Shown piece after piece: positions 56,061 to 64,000 of a stretch of 64,000 bases of DNA. The translations under genes were made by a program, and so were the position numbers. Numbering within the stretch: the stretch's first letter is position 1; each line of letters starts with the position of its first letter. The stretch is from Biformimicrobium ophioploci. Its GTDB lineage: Bacteria > Pseudomonadota > Gammaproteobacteria > Pseudomonadales > Cellvibrionaceae. Where the stretch lies: positions 62,001 to 126,000 of the forward strand of contig NZ_BSYJ01000003.1 of the NCBI RefSeq assembly GCF_030270605.1, given 5' to 3'. The notes beneath the pieces were generated by a model. The model saw only the letters and a program-made list of their open reading frames with translations. It was not told the origin of the DNA and ran no database searches.

Positions 56061-57378
56061 GCACAGCCTCCCCGGGTTGCTTGCCGGCCTCTACCTCCCA
56101 GCGGGAGAGTGGGAAGCGCATCTCCGCCAGGCTGCCCTTCGGCCTGCCTTCTTCGGTTGCGCACTCCCTGAGATCCAGCTCGCCATCAAACTGCTCCAGC
56201 GCCTTGCGCGAGAGTAGTAGGCCAATGCCCATACCGGGCCTTTCGCGACTTTTATTGCCTGTACTCTGCTCTTCCCCGTCCATGCCGGCAGACAGGCCCC
56301 CGCCAAAGTCGCGCACACTGATGACTGCGCCAGAGGCGTTCCAGCATGCGCGGATCTCAATGGGGTGACTGCTGCCGGTATCTGCGGCGTTATTCAGCAA
56401 GTTGGTGAGTGTTTGCTCCAGCGCGAGTGGGAGCTGGTAACAGCTTTCCGGGTTGCCGAGCAGACAGGTGTTGTAACGCACTTCCGGACGCAGCAGTTGC
56501 CACTGATCCAGTAGTTTCTGCAGCCATTCGGGCAGTGTCTTCGCATCACCCTGGCAAGGGTTTACGGCGCGTTGCTTCAGGTCCGCTAGCGTGCGGTTGC
56601 ACTGGGTTATCTGTTTGCGCAGCAGCTGCAGGTCCTCGCGGCGGGCATCTGCATCCATGTCCTCGCGCTGCAGCTCATCTGCGATCATCTGCATATTGTG
56701 CAGCGGCGTGGCGAGTTCGTGCGCGGCGCCGGCCGCAAGTGTGGCGATGGAAAGGAACTGGTCGTTGCGGTCGCGTTCGGCCTGCAGCTGGGCGAGGCGG
56801 CGGTCCCGGCGGCGCAGTGCCACGTTCATTTCACTGACGAACAGGGCCACCAGGATTGCGGTAAGGGAAAAGGTCGCCCACATGCCCAGCAGGTGCTGCT
56901 GGAAGCCGCTGCCGTGGTGCGCATGGGCACCGCCGGAGGATGGCAGCAGGGCGGTGTAGCTGGCAATGGCCAGCGCGGCGATGCCCCATACAAAACGTCG
57001 CGGCAGCGTCGCGGCGGCAATCAGTAAGGGGACAAGGTAATAGGCTACAAATGGGTTGGCCGCACCACCACTGGCCATCAACAGCGGTGTCAGCCAGAGC
57101 CAGTCTGCAAGCAGGTGCGCACAGAAGCCCCAGTTGCTGACCGGTTGTTTTTTTAGCGAACGCCAGGCGCTGGTGACGGTGGCGATGGCACCGAGTGCCA
57201 GATAGAGGGCCAGGTTCAGGCCCAGCGAGGCAACGTCCGACTGCGCCAGATAGATGCCGGTCAGCGCCAGGCTGGTGAGCGTGATGGCACGCAGGGCCGC
57301 TAGTCGGCGCAGGTTACTGGTGTTGGGGCTGGTCAGCCCTGGGTCCGGGGCGGCCGGGCTGCCAATTTGCTGCTGCAC
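56053..57378 (-). CDS. RegB/PrrB-type redox-sensing histidine kinase
   Basis: A 441-residue membrane kinase with about six N-terminal helices. GGAANPF at 104-110 matches the ubiquinone-binding GGxxNPF motif of RegB. The phosphoacceptor is His220 in GAAHELATPLHNM, and Cys260 in QITQCNRTL corresponds to the redox-active cysteine of RegB. The ATPase domain has NLLNNAADT, VRDFGGGL and PGMGIGLLLS. It should phosphorylate the adjacent RegA-like regulator in response to respiratory redox state. A His-rich loop (AHAHHG, 151-156) lies between helices. Confidence 0.93.
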   Translation of the reverse strand: MQQQIGSPAAPDPGLTSPNTSNLRRLAALRAITLTSLALTGIYLAQSDVASLGLNLALYLALGAIATVTSAWRSLKKQPVSNWGFCAHLLADWLWLTPLLMASGGAANPFVAYYLVPLLIAAATLPRRFVWGIAALAIASYTALLPSSGGAHAHHGSGFQQHLLGMWATFSLTAILVALFVSEMNVALRRRDRRLAQLQAERDRNDQFLSIATLAAGAAHELATPLHNMQMIADELQREDMDADARREDLQLLRKQITQCNRTLADLKQRAVNPCQGDAKTLPEWLQKLLDQWQLLRPEVRYNTCLLGNPESCYQLPLALEQTLTNLLNNAADTGSSHPIEIRACWNASGAVISVRDFGGGLSAGMDGEEQSTGNKSRERPGMGIGLLLSRKALEQFDGELDLRECATEEGRPKGSLAEMRFPLSRWEVEAGKQPGEAVHA

Positions 57379-57473
57379 AGGTTTACCTCCTGCCGCCTCT
57401 CGCGAATAAATCTGCAGCCATTGTACCGGACTGCGTCAGCCTCGGCTCGACCTGACTCGCTATCCGATCGTAG

Positions 57474-59576
57474 TTACCAGCTGGCGCTGAGCCCCAGCTG
57501 CCAGGTGCGACCAATGCCCGGAATGCGGCTGCCCTGTGCCACGGTCCCGTCCGCCGGGCGATAGATGCCTCCCAGGTGGTTGGCGTGGTCGCGGTCCAGC
57601 AGGTTTTCAATGCCGGCGCGCAGCTGCCAGTGCTCGCCGAGGCGATAGGCGGCGGACAGGTTCAGCAGGGCGTGGCCGGCGGTTTCCATTTCCGCGTTGA
57701 TTTCGGAAACGCGGTCCTGCCGGGCGCGCGCAACCAGCTGCAGTTCAGCCTGCAGCGGCCCGCTCAGGTAACCGAGTTCGGTCACTGCCTCAAGCGGGGC
57801 CAGGCGGTACAGCGGCTCGTCCAGGCTGGTATTCTCGCCGTGGGCATAGGCCACGCGTGCATTGCCGTACCAGCGCTCGCCGAGCCGGGCCTGGTATTCC
57901 AGTTCGATCCCGCGGATGCGCGCATCGGTGTTGTCGAACTGCAGCGGCGCCTTGCCGCTCATCATGGTGCCGACCATGTTGGCCATCATATTCCCGCTGA
58001 GCGGAGTGCCCTGGATGTAATCGGTGATGTCCCGCACCCAGGCGCTGGCATAAAGTTGCCATTCAGCCTGCTGCCAGCTGATCCCGGCAAGCAGTTCATC
58101 CTGGCGCTCCTTGTTAAGGCTCGTATTGCCGATATAGGTATAACCGTCACCGAGGCCGCCGGTGGCTTCCATCGGCAACCACAGGAAACTCTCCTGGTAG
58201 CTCGGTGCGCGCTCCTTGTGGGCTGCGCCAAGGGTCAGGCTGACTTGCTCGGTGAGCGGCAGGTTCACCTGGGCCACGCTGTCGACTAGGTTGTGATCCA
58301 GCGCGCGCTTGCTGTTGTTGAACTGCACCGCCAGCATATTCACGGCACCCTGCATGTCCATCATGCCGTTCATGCCGCCGTTCATCCCGTCCATGCCGCC
58401 ATTCATGCCACCTTTCATCATCATCGGCATATTGGCGCTGACGTTGCCGGCAGACAGGTCGACGTTGCTGGCGCGCAGGCCCAGCTGCCATTCGGCCTTG
58501 CCGATCACCGGGGTGTACTCAACGAACACGCTTTCGCGCTCGCGCTGTACGTCGCTGAAGTTGTTGACGAAGAACATCGGGTTGTTGGGGTTGCTGACCA
58601 CGGCACTGTGGTCTTCGCTGCGCATTTCGATACCGGCCTGCCACGCATCTTTCTGCCAGCCGAGGCCGAGCAGGCTCATGTCGCCATCGGCATCAGTGCT
58701 GCGGTGACGCATCGGGTTGCTGTTGCTGCGTAGCTGGAAGTTGTCCATACGGTGGAACACCTCCTGGCCGGCGGCACGCAGGCTGAATTCGCCGAGTGCG
58801 GTCTGGTATTTGCCCTGCAGCTGCCAGCGGTCGCTGTCGATGACGATGATGTCCATCGGCAGTGCCGGTGTACCGGTTTCCCCGGTTTCCAGTGAGCCGA
58901 CGCTGGCCGTGAAGGAAAACGCACCGATACTGGCGCCGCCAACCAGTTCCGCGATATCCCGCTTGAAACGGGTGGCCTGCAGATCAGAGGTGCGGTAGTC
59001 ACCGGCAGCTGGCAAGTCATCGGCGGAAGCGCTGTTGGCACGCAGGCCAAGGAAACCGTCGGTGCCACCGAAGCCGGCGCGCAGGGTAGTGGACTGGGCA
59101 CTGGCGCTGCCGGCCTGGACAGTGGCCTGACCGCTCCAGCCGCTGTCACTGGCAGGCGCCCAGGTTTGCATGGAGGCCGCGCCACCTGGTGCTTCGGCGC
59201 CGGCGCTGACCGGGCTGATACCGCGATAGTGGCTGCTGGATTCGATAAATGGTGTACCGGCGTAGGACAGTGGGCTGTCCATGGCGTTGGGGCCGCCGGT
59301 GGCGGGGCTGATGCCATCGACGCTCAGCGATATGCGGTCGCCGCTCAGGCCGCGCATCTGCAGCACGCTGGTGAGTGGGCCGTTGCGGTTGGCGTTGACG
59401 CCGGCATGCCGGGTCAGCAGGGCGCTGGGATCGGCCGGGGTCGGTGATGGCAGGTCTGTCACATCGACCGTTTTCGCGGTTATTTTTTCACCTTCGACGG
59501 TGACTTCTTCAATCGCGCTCGCCGGGGCGGCACTTGCCTGGCTGATGGCGGTGGCGAGCAGGGCGGTGGCAAACAT
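57474..59576 (-). CDS. TonB-dependent receptor, Met-rich (possible copper receptor)
   Basis: A 700-residue outer-membrane receptor with a signal peptide (about 1-17) and plug domain (about 20-130: LLTRHAGVNANRNGPLTSVLQMRGLSGDRISLSVDG), followed by a 22-strand barrel ending in a terminal Trp (LGLSASW). A methionine/glycine-rich loop at about 380-412 holds a dozen Met (NMPMMMKGGMNGGMDGM...), pointing to copper. Compare OprC/NosA copper receptors, with which it shares the plug region layout. ATG at 59576 has GGAGGG six bases upstream. It is on the same strand as the regB-like gene, 95 bases away. Confidence 0.85.
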   Translation of the reverse strand: MFATALLATAISQASAAPASAIEEVTVEGEKITAKTVDVTDLPSPTPADPSALLTRHAGVNANRNGPLTSVLQMRGLSGDRISLSVDGISPATGGPNAMDSPLSYAGTPFIESSSHYRGISPVSAGAEAPGGAASMQTWAPASDSGWSGQATVQAGSASAQSTTLRAGFGGTDGFLGLRANSASADDLPAAGDYRTSDLQATRFKRDIAELVGGASIGAFSFTASVGSLETGETGTPALPMDIIVIDSDRWQLQGKYQTALGEFSLRAAGQEVFHRMDNFQLRSNSNPMRHRSTDADGDMSLLGLGWQKDAWQAGIEMRSEDHSAVVSNPNNPMFFVNNFSDVQRERESVFVEYTPVIGKAEWQLGLRASNVDLSAGNVSANMPMMMKGGMNGGMDGMNGGMNGMMDMQGAVNMLAVQFNNSKRALDHNLVDSVAQVNLPLTEQVSLTLGAAHKERAPSYQESFLWLPMEATGGLGDGYTYIGNTSLNKERQDELLAGISWQQAEWQLYASAWVRDITDYIQGTPLSGNMMANMVGTMMSGKAPLQFDNTDARIRGIELEYQARLGERWYGNARVAYAHGENTSLDEPLYRLAPLEAVTELGYLSGPLQAELQLVARARQDRVSEINAEMETAGHALLNLSAAYRLGEHWQLRAGIENLLDRDHANHLGGIYRPADGTVAQGSRIPGIGRTWQLGLSASW

Positions 59577-59789
59577 GGGATCCCTCCGAATACCGAAAAT
59601 AGATATGGCACGAGCGATGGCAATCGTGCCCATAGTGCAGGTCTGTCATTCTATGTGGGCGCCTCTGCGCGGGGGATGCGTCCGATTGTCACACCTGTGC
59701 GGTGATCCGGTGCCAAAGCCTGCAGCGCGGCAATGGAGAGCGCGGTACAATGTGCGGCTTTGCGCATTATCTACCGGTTGAGGTTCAGC

Positions 59790-61145
59790 TTGTCCCCATC
59801 AAAGATCACGGTATCCCTGACTGAAGGCCCCGTCGCAGGGCATCTCTATCGCATGGCCATGCCCATGGTGTGGAGCATCCTGCTGATGATGTCCTTCAAC
59901 GTGATCGACACCTGGTTCGTGTCCCGCCTCGGGGTGGCAGAACTGGCCGCCATGAGCTTTACCTTCCCGGTGGTCATGACCGTTTCGAGCCTTGCCATCG
60001 GCCTCGGCGCCGGTGTCTCTTCCGTGGTGGCCCGTGCGCAGGGCAGCGGCAATACCGACAAGGTGCGCCAGCTGGTCACCGACGGCAGCATCCTCGCTAC
60101 TGCGCTGGGGGTGGCGATTACCATCATCGGCCTCGCCATTAACCGGCCGCTGTTCCAGGCTCTGGGCGCCAGCGACGAGACTATGCCGCTGATTCTCGAT
60201 TACATGGTGATCTGGTTTATCGGCGCGCCGCTGGTGATTGCGCCGATGGTGGCGCTGTCTTCGTTGCGTGCCCTCGGCAACAGCATGATCACCGCCAAGA
60301 TCATGGCAATCGGCTCTGTTATCAATATTGTATTGGACCCAATCCTGATCTTTGGCCTGCTGGGCGCACCGCGACTGGAGCTGCAGGGGGCGGCAATGGC
60401 GACAGTGGCGGCGCGCCTGCTGACATTTGTAGCGGGGTACTACTACCTGAAAAAGGCCGGCGTACTGGCGCCGCCGACCCTGAATTTTTCACGCATGTGG
60501 GAATCCTGGAAAGGCATCTTGCATGTTGGCCTGCCGGCGGTGGCCACCAATATGATCATTCCCATCGCCGGCGGCGTGGTGGTGGCGCTGGTGGCGCAGC
60601 ACGGCCGCGAGGCAGTGGCGGGTCTGGGTGTGGCCATGCGCATCGAACCGATTGCGCTGATTGTGTTCTACGCGCTCTCTTCCGTGGCCGGGCCCTTCTT
60701 CGGCCAGAATGCCAGTGCCGGCAAGGTTCACCGCCTGCACGAGACCCTGAATATCCTCACCCGCTTCTGCATCCTGCTGGGCCTGGGTCTTGCAGTGGCG
60801 CTGTTCTTCGGGGGCAGCTTCCTCGCCAGCTTCTTCAGCACCGAAGAACAGGTTCTTTACGTGGCGTCCGCATACCTCGCGGTGGTGCCACTCAGCTATG
60901 CCGGCTACGGCCTGCTGATGTCCATCAATGCGGCGTTCAACGGCCTCGGCAAACCGCTGCCGGCTACCGCGCTGTCCTTCCTGCGGGTAATGGGGTTGTA
61001 CCTGCCGCTGGCACTGGTGGCCAATCACTTCTTTGGTATTCCGGGCCTGTTCGCGGCCACGTTCTTCTGCAACCTCGTCATGGGCCTGCTGGGCTGGTGG
61101 TGGTTGCGCCGGGCGATCCAGGCCGTTCCTGAGAAACCAGAATAG
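59790..61145 (+). CDS. MATE family efflux transporter
   Basis: A 451-residue polytopic pump with 12 predicted helices in two homologous halves. TEGPVAGHLYRMAMPMVWSILLMMSFNVIDTWFVSRLG is the family N-terminal block. It exports cationic compounds in exchange for Na+ or H+. TTG at 59790 with TTGAGG eight bases upstream is preferred; an ATG at 59733 is in frame but lacks a ribosome site and adds an atypical N-terminus. A hairpin CGGGCC/GGCCCG follows at 61150-61166 without a T-run. Confidence 0.9.
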   Translation: MSPSKITVSLTEGPVAGHLYRMAMPMVWSILLMMSFNVIDTWFVSRLGVAELAAMSFTFPVVMTVSSLAIGLGAGVSSVVARAQGSGNTDKVRQLVTDGSILATALGVAITIIGLAINRPLFQALGASDETMPLILDYMVIWFIGAPLVIAPMVALSSLRALGNSMITAKIMAIGSVINIVLDPILIFGLLGAPRLELQGAAMATVAARLLTFVAGYYYLKKAGVLAPPTLNFSRMWESWKGILHVGLPAVATNMIIPIAGGVVVALVAQHGREAVAGLGVAMRIEPIALIVFYALSSVAGPFFGQNASAGKVHRLHETLNILTRFCILLGLGLAVALFFGGSFLASFFSTEEQVLYVASAYLAVVPLSYAGYGLLMSINAAFNGLGKPLPATALSFLRVMGLYLPLALVANHFFGIPGLFAATFFCNLVMGLLGWWWLRRAIQAVPEKPE

Positions 61146-61409
61146 TCGGCGGGCCAGCGCGGCCCGTCAGGTTCGCCTCACCTGCTTTTAGTAGCGGCCG
61201 CTGTAAGTCACTGATTTAAAATTACCCCGTATTTGTTAAGCAGTACCAGTTCTGGTGGGTTCAGGCGTCGCTTGCGTATATTTCCGTATTACTCGTAATG
61301 CTACTTTGCGCCAACTGCCTCAAAGGAGTAGAGTTTTTGGGTTGTTTCGGAAATTTTCTTCCTAAAAATAATGCAGTCGAGATATACGGCAGGTGCTGCT
61401 GAAAAAACT

Positions 61410-61416
61410 GTTAAGT
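61410..61416 (+). other. GTTRRRY core-site candidate 1
   Basis: GTTAAGT lies nine bases before the ATG of the DUF7661-like gene, the position of a cassette boundary. No clear partner half-site is seen upstream (GTTAAGC at 61235 may be chance). Taken alone it is weak evidence. Confidence 0.35.
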
Positions 61417-61425
61417 GTCTTGAGA

Positions 61426-61638
61426 ATGAAACTGGACGTATACGGAAAAGAAGTTGAGGTGATTCGCTCGGATAGCCGCTGGTGCGTTTATTACCTCGGC
61501 GCTGAAGGTAAGAAACGGATTGCTCAAGACTTGAATATACCGTCTGATCTGCCAGAGTCTGAGGTCATGGATTTTCTCGCTGATCTGTGCCATGAGTGGG
61601 CTGGTCCCGGACGGGTGGAAGTAATAAGAATCAGATGA
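61426..61638 (+). CDS. Small DUF7661-like protein, cassette-borne
   Basis: A 70-residue protein, KLDVYGKEVEVIRSDSRWCV at the N-terminus and an acidic helical C-terminal half (LPESEVMDFLADLCHEWAGPG). The layout resembles the small DUF7661 family, whose function is unknown. ATG at 61426 is chosen; a GTG at 61393 would add a hydrophobic stretch. It lies directly upstream of attC1, so it would be the cargo of the first cassette. Confidence 0.6.
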   Translation: MKLDVYGKEVEVIRSDSRWCVYYLGAEGKKRIAQDLNIPSDLPESEVMDFLADLCHEWAGPGRVEVIRIR

Positions 61639-61694
61639 GGTCCGTCAAGGTACCGTAGGGCCGCTGTACTTTGGATATTTTCCGGCGGCCTGCC

Positions 61695-61815
61695 ACTTAA
61701 CAAGCGCGTAAAGGTCGACTCCGTAAGCTTTGCTTCGGTTTTTTGTTGCTCGCCGCGCTCACAAATTAACAAAAACCCGGCGCGTCGCTAGTCGCACCTT
61801 ACGCGGGCGTTAGGA
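61695..61815 (+). repeat. attC recombination site (integron cassette type)
   Basis: A 121-bp imperfect palindrome. The left arm ACTTAACAAGCGCGTAAAGG fits RYYYAAC (R''), and the right arm CCTTACGCGGGCGTTAGGA has GTTAGG (R' core). The arms are complementary with a few unpaired bases (CGCGTAA/TTACGCG), and inner GACT/AGTC acts as an L box pair. The overall form TAACAA(N)CGC...GCGGGCGTTAGG closely resembles Vibrio repeats. The last R' base is A rather than Y. No integrase gene is in the window. Confidence 0.75.
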
Positions 61816-61827
61816 GGCGGAGAAGAC

Positions 61828-62478
61828 TTGAAGACACTTTTAAGCATCGTCGTTGCGGCAATACTGGTCCGCAACTTGATCATGGCGTGGGCTGCGTACG
61901 CCACCCCGGGCTACTCCCTGAGCGGAGACTTCCTGAGCGAGTTGGCTGCGATCGATGCACCGCATCAGTTGCTCGTAACTATCTGGGGCCCAGCGCTCAC
62001 TGGGGCCGTACTCCTTGCGGCCGGACCGGCTCTCTGGACGCTCTGGCGCCGCACCACGACGGAACTAGCGGGAGCCGCTATGCTGACCATTGCCGGGGTA
62101 GCCTATCTGGGAATCGCGTTGGCGCCATGCGACCCGGGGTGCACGACTGCGAACATGGGTCCTCGCATGACAATTCACTTGATTTCGGGTCTGGTTGCGA
62201 TGGGGGGGCTGCTGTTCGCAGGGCTGGCGATGGCGCTCGGCCGCATTCGAGCACCGGCGGACCGTCGGCTCGGCTGGGCTCTACTAACCACAGCCTGCTT
62301 CGGCGTAGCAGCTTTCTTCGTTCTTGCGGTGATGGGGCAGACCCTGCAGTCTCCGGGCCTCGTGCAGCGTACCGCACAATTTGCCGGTGACCTATCCGTC
62401 GTGGGGATCGTGGTCGTATCGTGGCGGAAGTTGGTGAGAATGCAAGAAGGTCGGGAACTCAATGAATCCGCATCCTGA
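61828..62478 (+). CDS. DUF998-like membrane protein, cassette-borne
   Basis: A 216-residue protein with six predicted helices. Early YATPGYSLSGDFLSELAA resembles the DUF998 block, and a short extracellular loop carries two Cys (APCDPGCTTANMG). The start is TTG at 61828, with GGAGG 10-14 bases upstream formed partly by the attC R' end, and a nearer GGAG. Function is unknown. It directly follows attC1, as expected for the next cassette. Confidence 0.75.
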   Translation: MKTLLSIVVAAILVRNLIMAWAAYATPGYSLSGDFLSELAAIDAPHQLLVTIWGPALTGAVLLAAGPALWTLWRRTTTELAGAAMLTIAGVAYLGIALAPCDPGCTTANMGPRMTIHLISGLVAMGGLLFAGLAMALGRIRAPADRRLGWALLTTACFGVAAFFVLAVMGQTLQSPGLVQRTAQFAGDLSVVGIVVVSWRKLVRMQEGRELNESAS

Positions 62479-62628
62479 CAAGGAGTTGCTGCTGTCCGCG
62501 TAAGCTATGGGAGATGCTCGTGTCGCTCGCTGGCGGACTCGTTTTCCGCGGTTTCAATTGCGCATGCCTGGCGGCATTGTTGCGCAATCTGGCCGCTACA
62601 ACCTCGCTCTGTGTTTGAGGCGTTAGGT
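62474..62628 (+). repeat. Degenerate second attC candidate
   Basis: GCGTTAGGT at 62620-62628 is a perfect R' core (GTTAGGT). The left half is poor: TCCTGAC at 62474-62480 differs from RYYYAAC at two positions, and only weak L pairing (GTTGCTG with CTACAAC) is seen. It may be decayed. Confidence 0.4.
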
Positions 62629-62635
62629 GAATGCA

Positions 62636-62845
62636 ATGTCACGAAGCATACATGTTACGAAAAAGAAGGCTTTAGCATCGCTTAACGATGGCGATATTGA
62701 AGAAGTTAAGCAGTTCAGGCTAAAAAAGATTATTAAATCCGAATATCCAAAGTATCGAAAGTCAAAAGGTAAATGGACTGATAAAAAAGATGTTGCACCT
62801 ACAAGTGCAAGCTACGAAGGTGCTGTTAAGAAGGTGCTGGATTGA
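62636..62845 (+). CDS. Small Lys-rich protein, AT-rich, cassette-borne
   Basis: A 69-residue, highly basic protein (SRSIHVTKKKALASLNDGDI then FRLKKIIKSEYPKYRKSKGKW). No family is recognised. ATG at 62636 lies 14 bases after the R' core, matching the other cassettes. Base composition is clearly more AT-rich than the neighbours, indicating a foreign source. No attC is visible downstream. Confidence 0.6.
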   Translation: MSRSIHVTKKKALASLNDGDIEEVKQFRLKKIIKSEYPKYRKSKGKWTDKKDVAPTSASYEGAVKKVLD

Positions 62846-62936
62846 CAATATTAGAACTGAGTAAATCACTTAGTATCAACTTTGAACTGCGACAAATGTA
62901 GTTACTTCCCCCGGTTTAGTGGACACCTCCACATTA

Positions 62937-62957
62937 CGGCCCCGTTGGGGCCGTTTT
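62937..62957 (+). terminator. Terminator after the last cassette gene
   Basis: Perfect seven-bp stem CGGCCCC / GGGGCCG around GTT, followed by TTTT. It is enclosed by GGACAC (62921-62926) and GTGTCC (62965-62970), an outer inverted repeat. Confidence 0.65.
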
Positions 62958-62993
62958 CAAAAATGTGTCCGGGTAAATACGATATGGCCTAGC

Positions 62994-64000
62994 CTAAGAC
63001 AGGCTGCTGAGTGCTTCTGCTGTAAACGGAGCCAGCTCATTGAGGCGGCCGTCGCGTACCTTGTTGGCCCACTGCGGATCCTGCAGTAGTGCGCGACCAA
63101 CGCCCACCAGATCAAACTCACCGCTGTTCAGTCGCTCGATGAGGTCGTCAAAGGCGCGGGTTTCCGAAGACTGCCCGGAGAACGAACCAAAGAAGTCGTC
63201 ATTCAATCCGACCGATCCAACGGTCACTGTCGGTTTGCCTGTGAGTTCTTTGGTCCAGCCTGCCAGGTTCAAATCGGAACCGTCGAACTCCGGCTCCCAG
63301 TAGCGGCGGGTGGAGCAGTGGAATATATCGACGCCGGCGTCGGCAAGCGGCGCCAGGAACTCCAGCAGTTGCTGCGGGTTTTGCGCCAGGCGCGCGCTGT
63401 AGTCCTGCTGCTTCCACTGGGAGAAGCGGAACATGATCGGAAATTCGGGACTGGTAGCGGCTCGCACTGCCTTGATGATTTCTGCTGCGAAGCGGCCGCG
63501 CTTGGCCATGCTGCCACCCCAGGCATCGGTGCGCTGGTTGGTACCCTCCCAGAAAAACTGGTCAATCAGGTAACCGTGTGCCCCGTGGATTTCCACCCCG
63601 TCAAAACCGAGCCTTTGCGCATCGGCGGCGGCATCGGCAAATGCCTGGATCACGCGCTCGATATGTTCGGTCGTCATGGGTTCGGCAATTTGTTTGCCCG
63701 GTTTCACTAACCCGGACGGGCCGGCGCTGGGGATGTCGGGATTTGCAGCTTTGCGCTGGTCCCGGGCAGTACCCACATGCCAGAGCTGCGGGAATATCTT
63801 GCCGCCGGCCGCGTGGACATCGTCCACTACCTTCTTCCAGCCGGCCAGTGCTGCTTCGCCGTGAAACTCCGGTATCTGCTGGCTCATGCTGGCCACAGGA
63901 TCATTCACCGTGGTGCCTTCGGTAATGATCAGGCCGGTGCCGCCCTCGGCGCGGCGGCGATAGTAATCAGCAACATCCTGCCCGGGTATACCGCCCGGTG
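62994..64000 (-). CDS. NADH:flavin oxidoreductase/OYE family (N-terminus cut by window edge)
   Basis: An FMN-binding TIM-barrel oxidoreductase whose first part lies beyond the window. The visible 335 codons start inside the barrel (GQDVADYYRRRAEGGTGLIITEGTTV) and include FPQLWHVGTARD (catalytic-type His), GFDGVEIHGAHGYLIDQFFW and VGVGRALLQDPQWANKV (phosphate-binding end). Members reduce activated alkenes such as enones with NAD(P)H. The first in-frame ATG at 63908 is internal; the true start is outside. The gene is convergent with the cassette region. Confidence 0.92.
   Translation of the reverse strand, partial: PGGIPGQDVADYYRRRAEGGTGLIITEGTTVNDPVASMSQQIPEFHGEAALAGWKKVVDDVHAAGGKIFPQLWHVGTARDQRKAANPDIPSAGPSGLVKPGKQIAEPMTTEHIERVIQAFADAAADAQRLGFDGVEIHGAHGYLIDQFFWEGTNQRTDAWGGSMAKRGRFAAEIIKAVRAATSPEFPIMFRFSQWKQQDYSARLAQNPQQLLEFLAPLADAGVDIFHCSTRRYWEPEFDGSDLNLAGWTKELTGKPTVTVGSVGLNDDFFGSFSGQSSETRAFDDLIERLNSGEFDLVGVGRALLQDPQWANKVRDGRLNELAPFTAEALSSLS

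Noticed and set aside
61235-61241. GTTAAGC, considered as an attI-like core site
   Set aside because: It lies 190 bases from the first ORF, has no integrase nearby and a seven-base degenerate motif is expected by chance.

Overview
The window is a chromosomal segment of a Gram-negative gammaproteobacterium. The order bamE<>fur, recN<>grpE-dnaK-dnaJ, dapB, carA-carB-greA and ssrA near smpB is the arrangement of the Pseudomonas/Cellvibrio branch. The tmRNA tag reads ANDDNYALAA, the pseudomonad-type tag. A seven-gene Mrp Na+/H+ antiporter, two Na+-coupled SNF symporters and many lipoproteins and outer-membrane proteins suggest a marine or halotolerant member of the Cellvibrionales, such as a Microbulbifer-like organism. 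That genus-level guess is inference; no rRNA gene is present.

Layout. 1-8.6 kb: two tandem DUF885 lipoproteins, an amino-acid permease, a peroxiredoxin-glutaredoxin fusion, a serine beta-lactamase-like protein, a Tsx-like channel and a PhnA/YjdM protein. 8.6-14.4 kb: mnhABCDEFG on the minus strand. 14.4-19.3 kb: a DigH-like glycosidase, tmRNA, a GST and smpB. Two SNF transporters sit on either side of smpB. 20.9-30.3 kb: housekeeping core (ratA, rnfH, bamE, fur, dienoyl-CoA isomerase-like gene, recN with a LexA-like box, and grpE-dnaK-dnaJ with a near-perfect sigma-32 promoter). 31.4-33.9 kb: DoxX, glutathionyl-hydroquinone reductase and pirin, a likely quinone-detoxification cluster. 34-40.9 kb: dapB, a YfiR-like protein, carA-carB-greA. 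41-54 kb: NCS2 permease, an unrecognised 470-aa coiled-coil membrane protein, a variant GDPD, MBL hydrolase, 3-hydroxyacyl-CoA dehydrogenase, DUF937, YbaK-like, acyltransferase-like, MFS, gpx and leuA. 54.2-59.6 kb: holD-like/rimI, a RegB/RegA-type two-component pair and a methionine-rich TonB receptor. 59.8-64 kb: a MATE pump, then a short integron-cassette-like stretch, then a truncated flavin oxidoreductase.

Most notable items. (1) A stretch at 61.41-62.85 kb looks like an integrase-less run of gene cassettes, with one convincing attC hairpin and GTTRRRY core sites lying just before each small ORF. (2) The carA leader carries a promoter, a 14-codon peptide with two AGA codons whose stop lies in the 5' arm of an intrinsic terminator, and a TTG-started carA: a probable attenuator. 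(3) The gene before rimI matches the ends of the DNA polymerase III psi subunit (HolD). (4) A redox-type RegB/RegA pair lies beside a Met-rich TonB receptor. The window starts inside one DUF885 gene and ends inside the flavin oxidoreductase gene.
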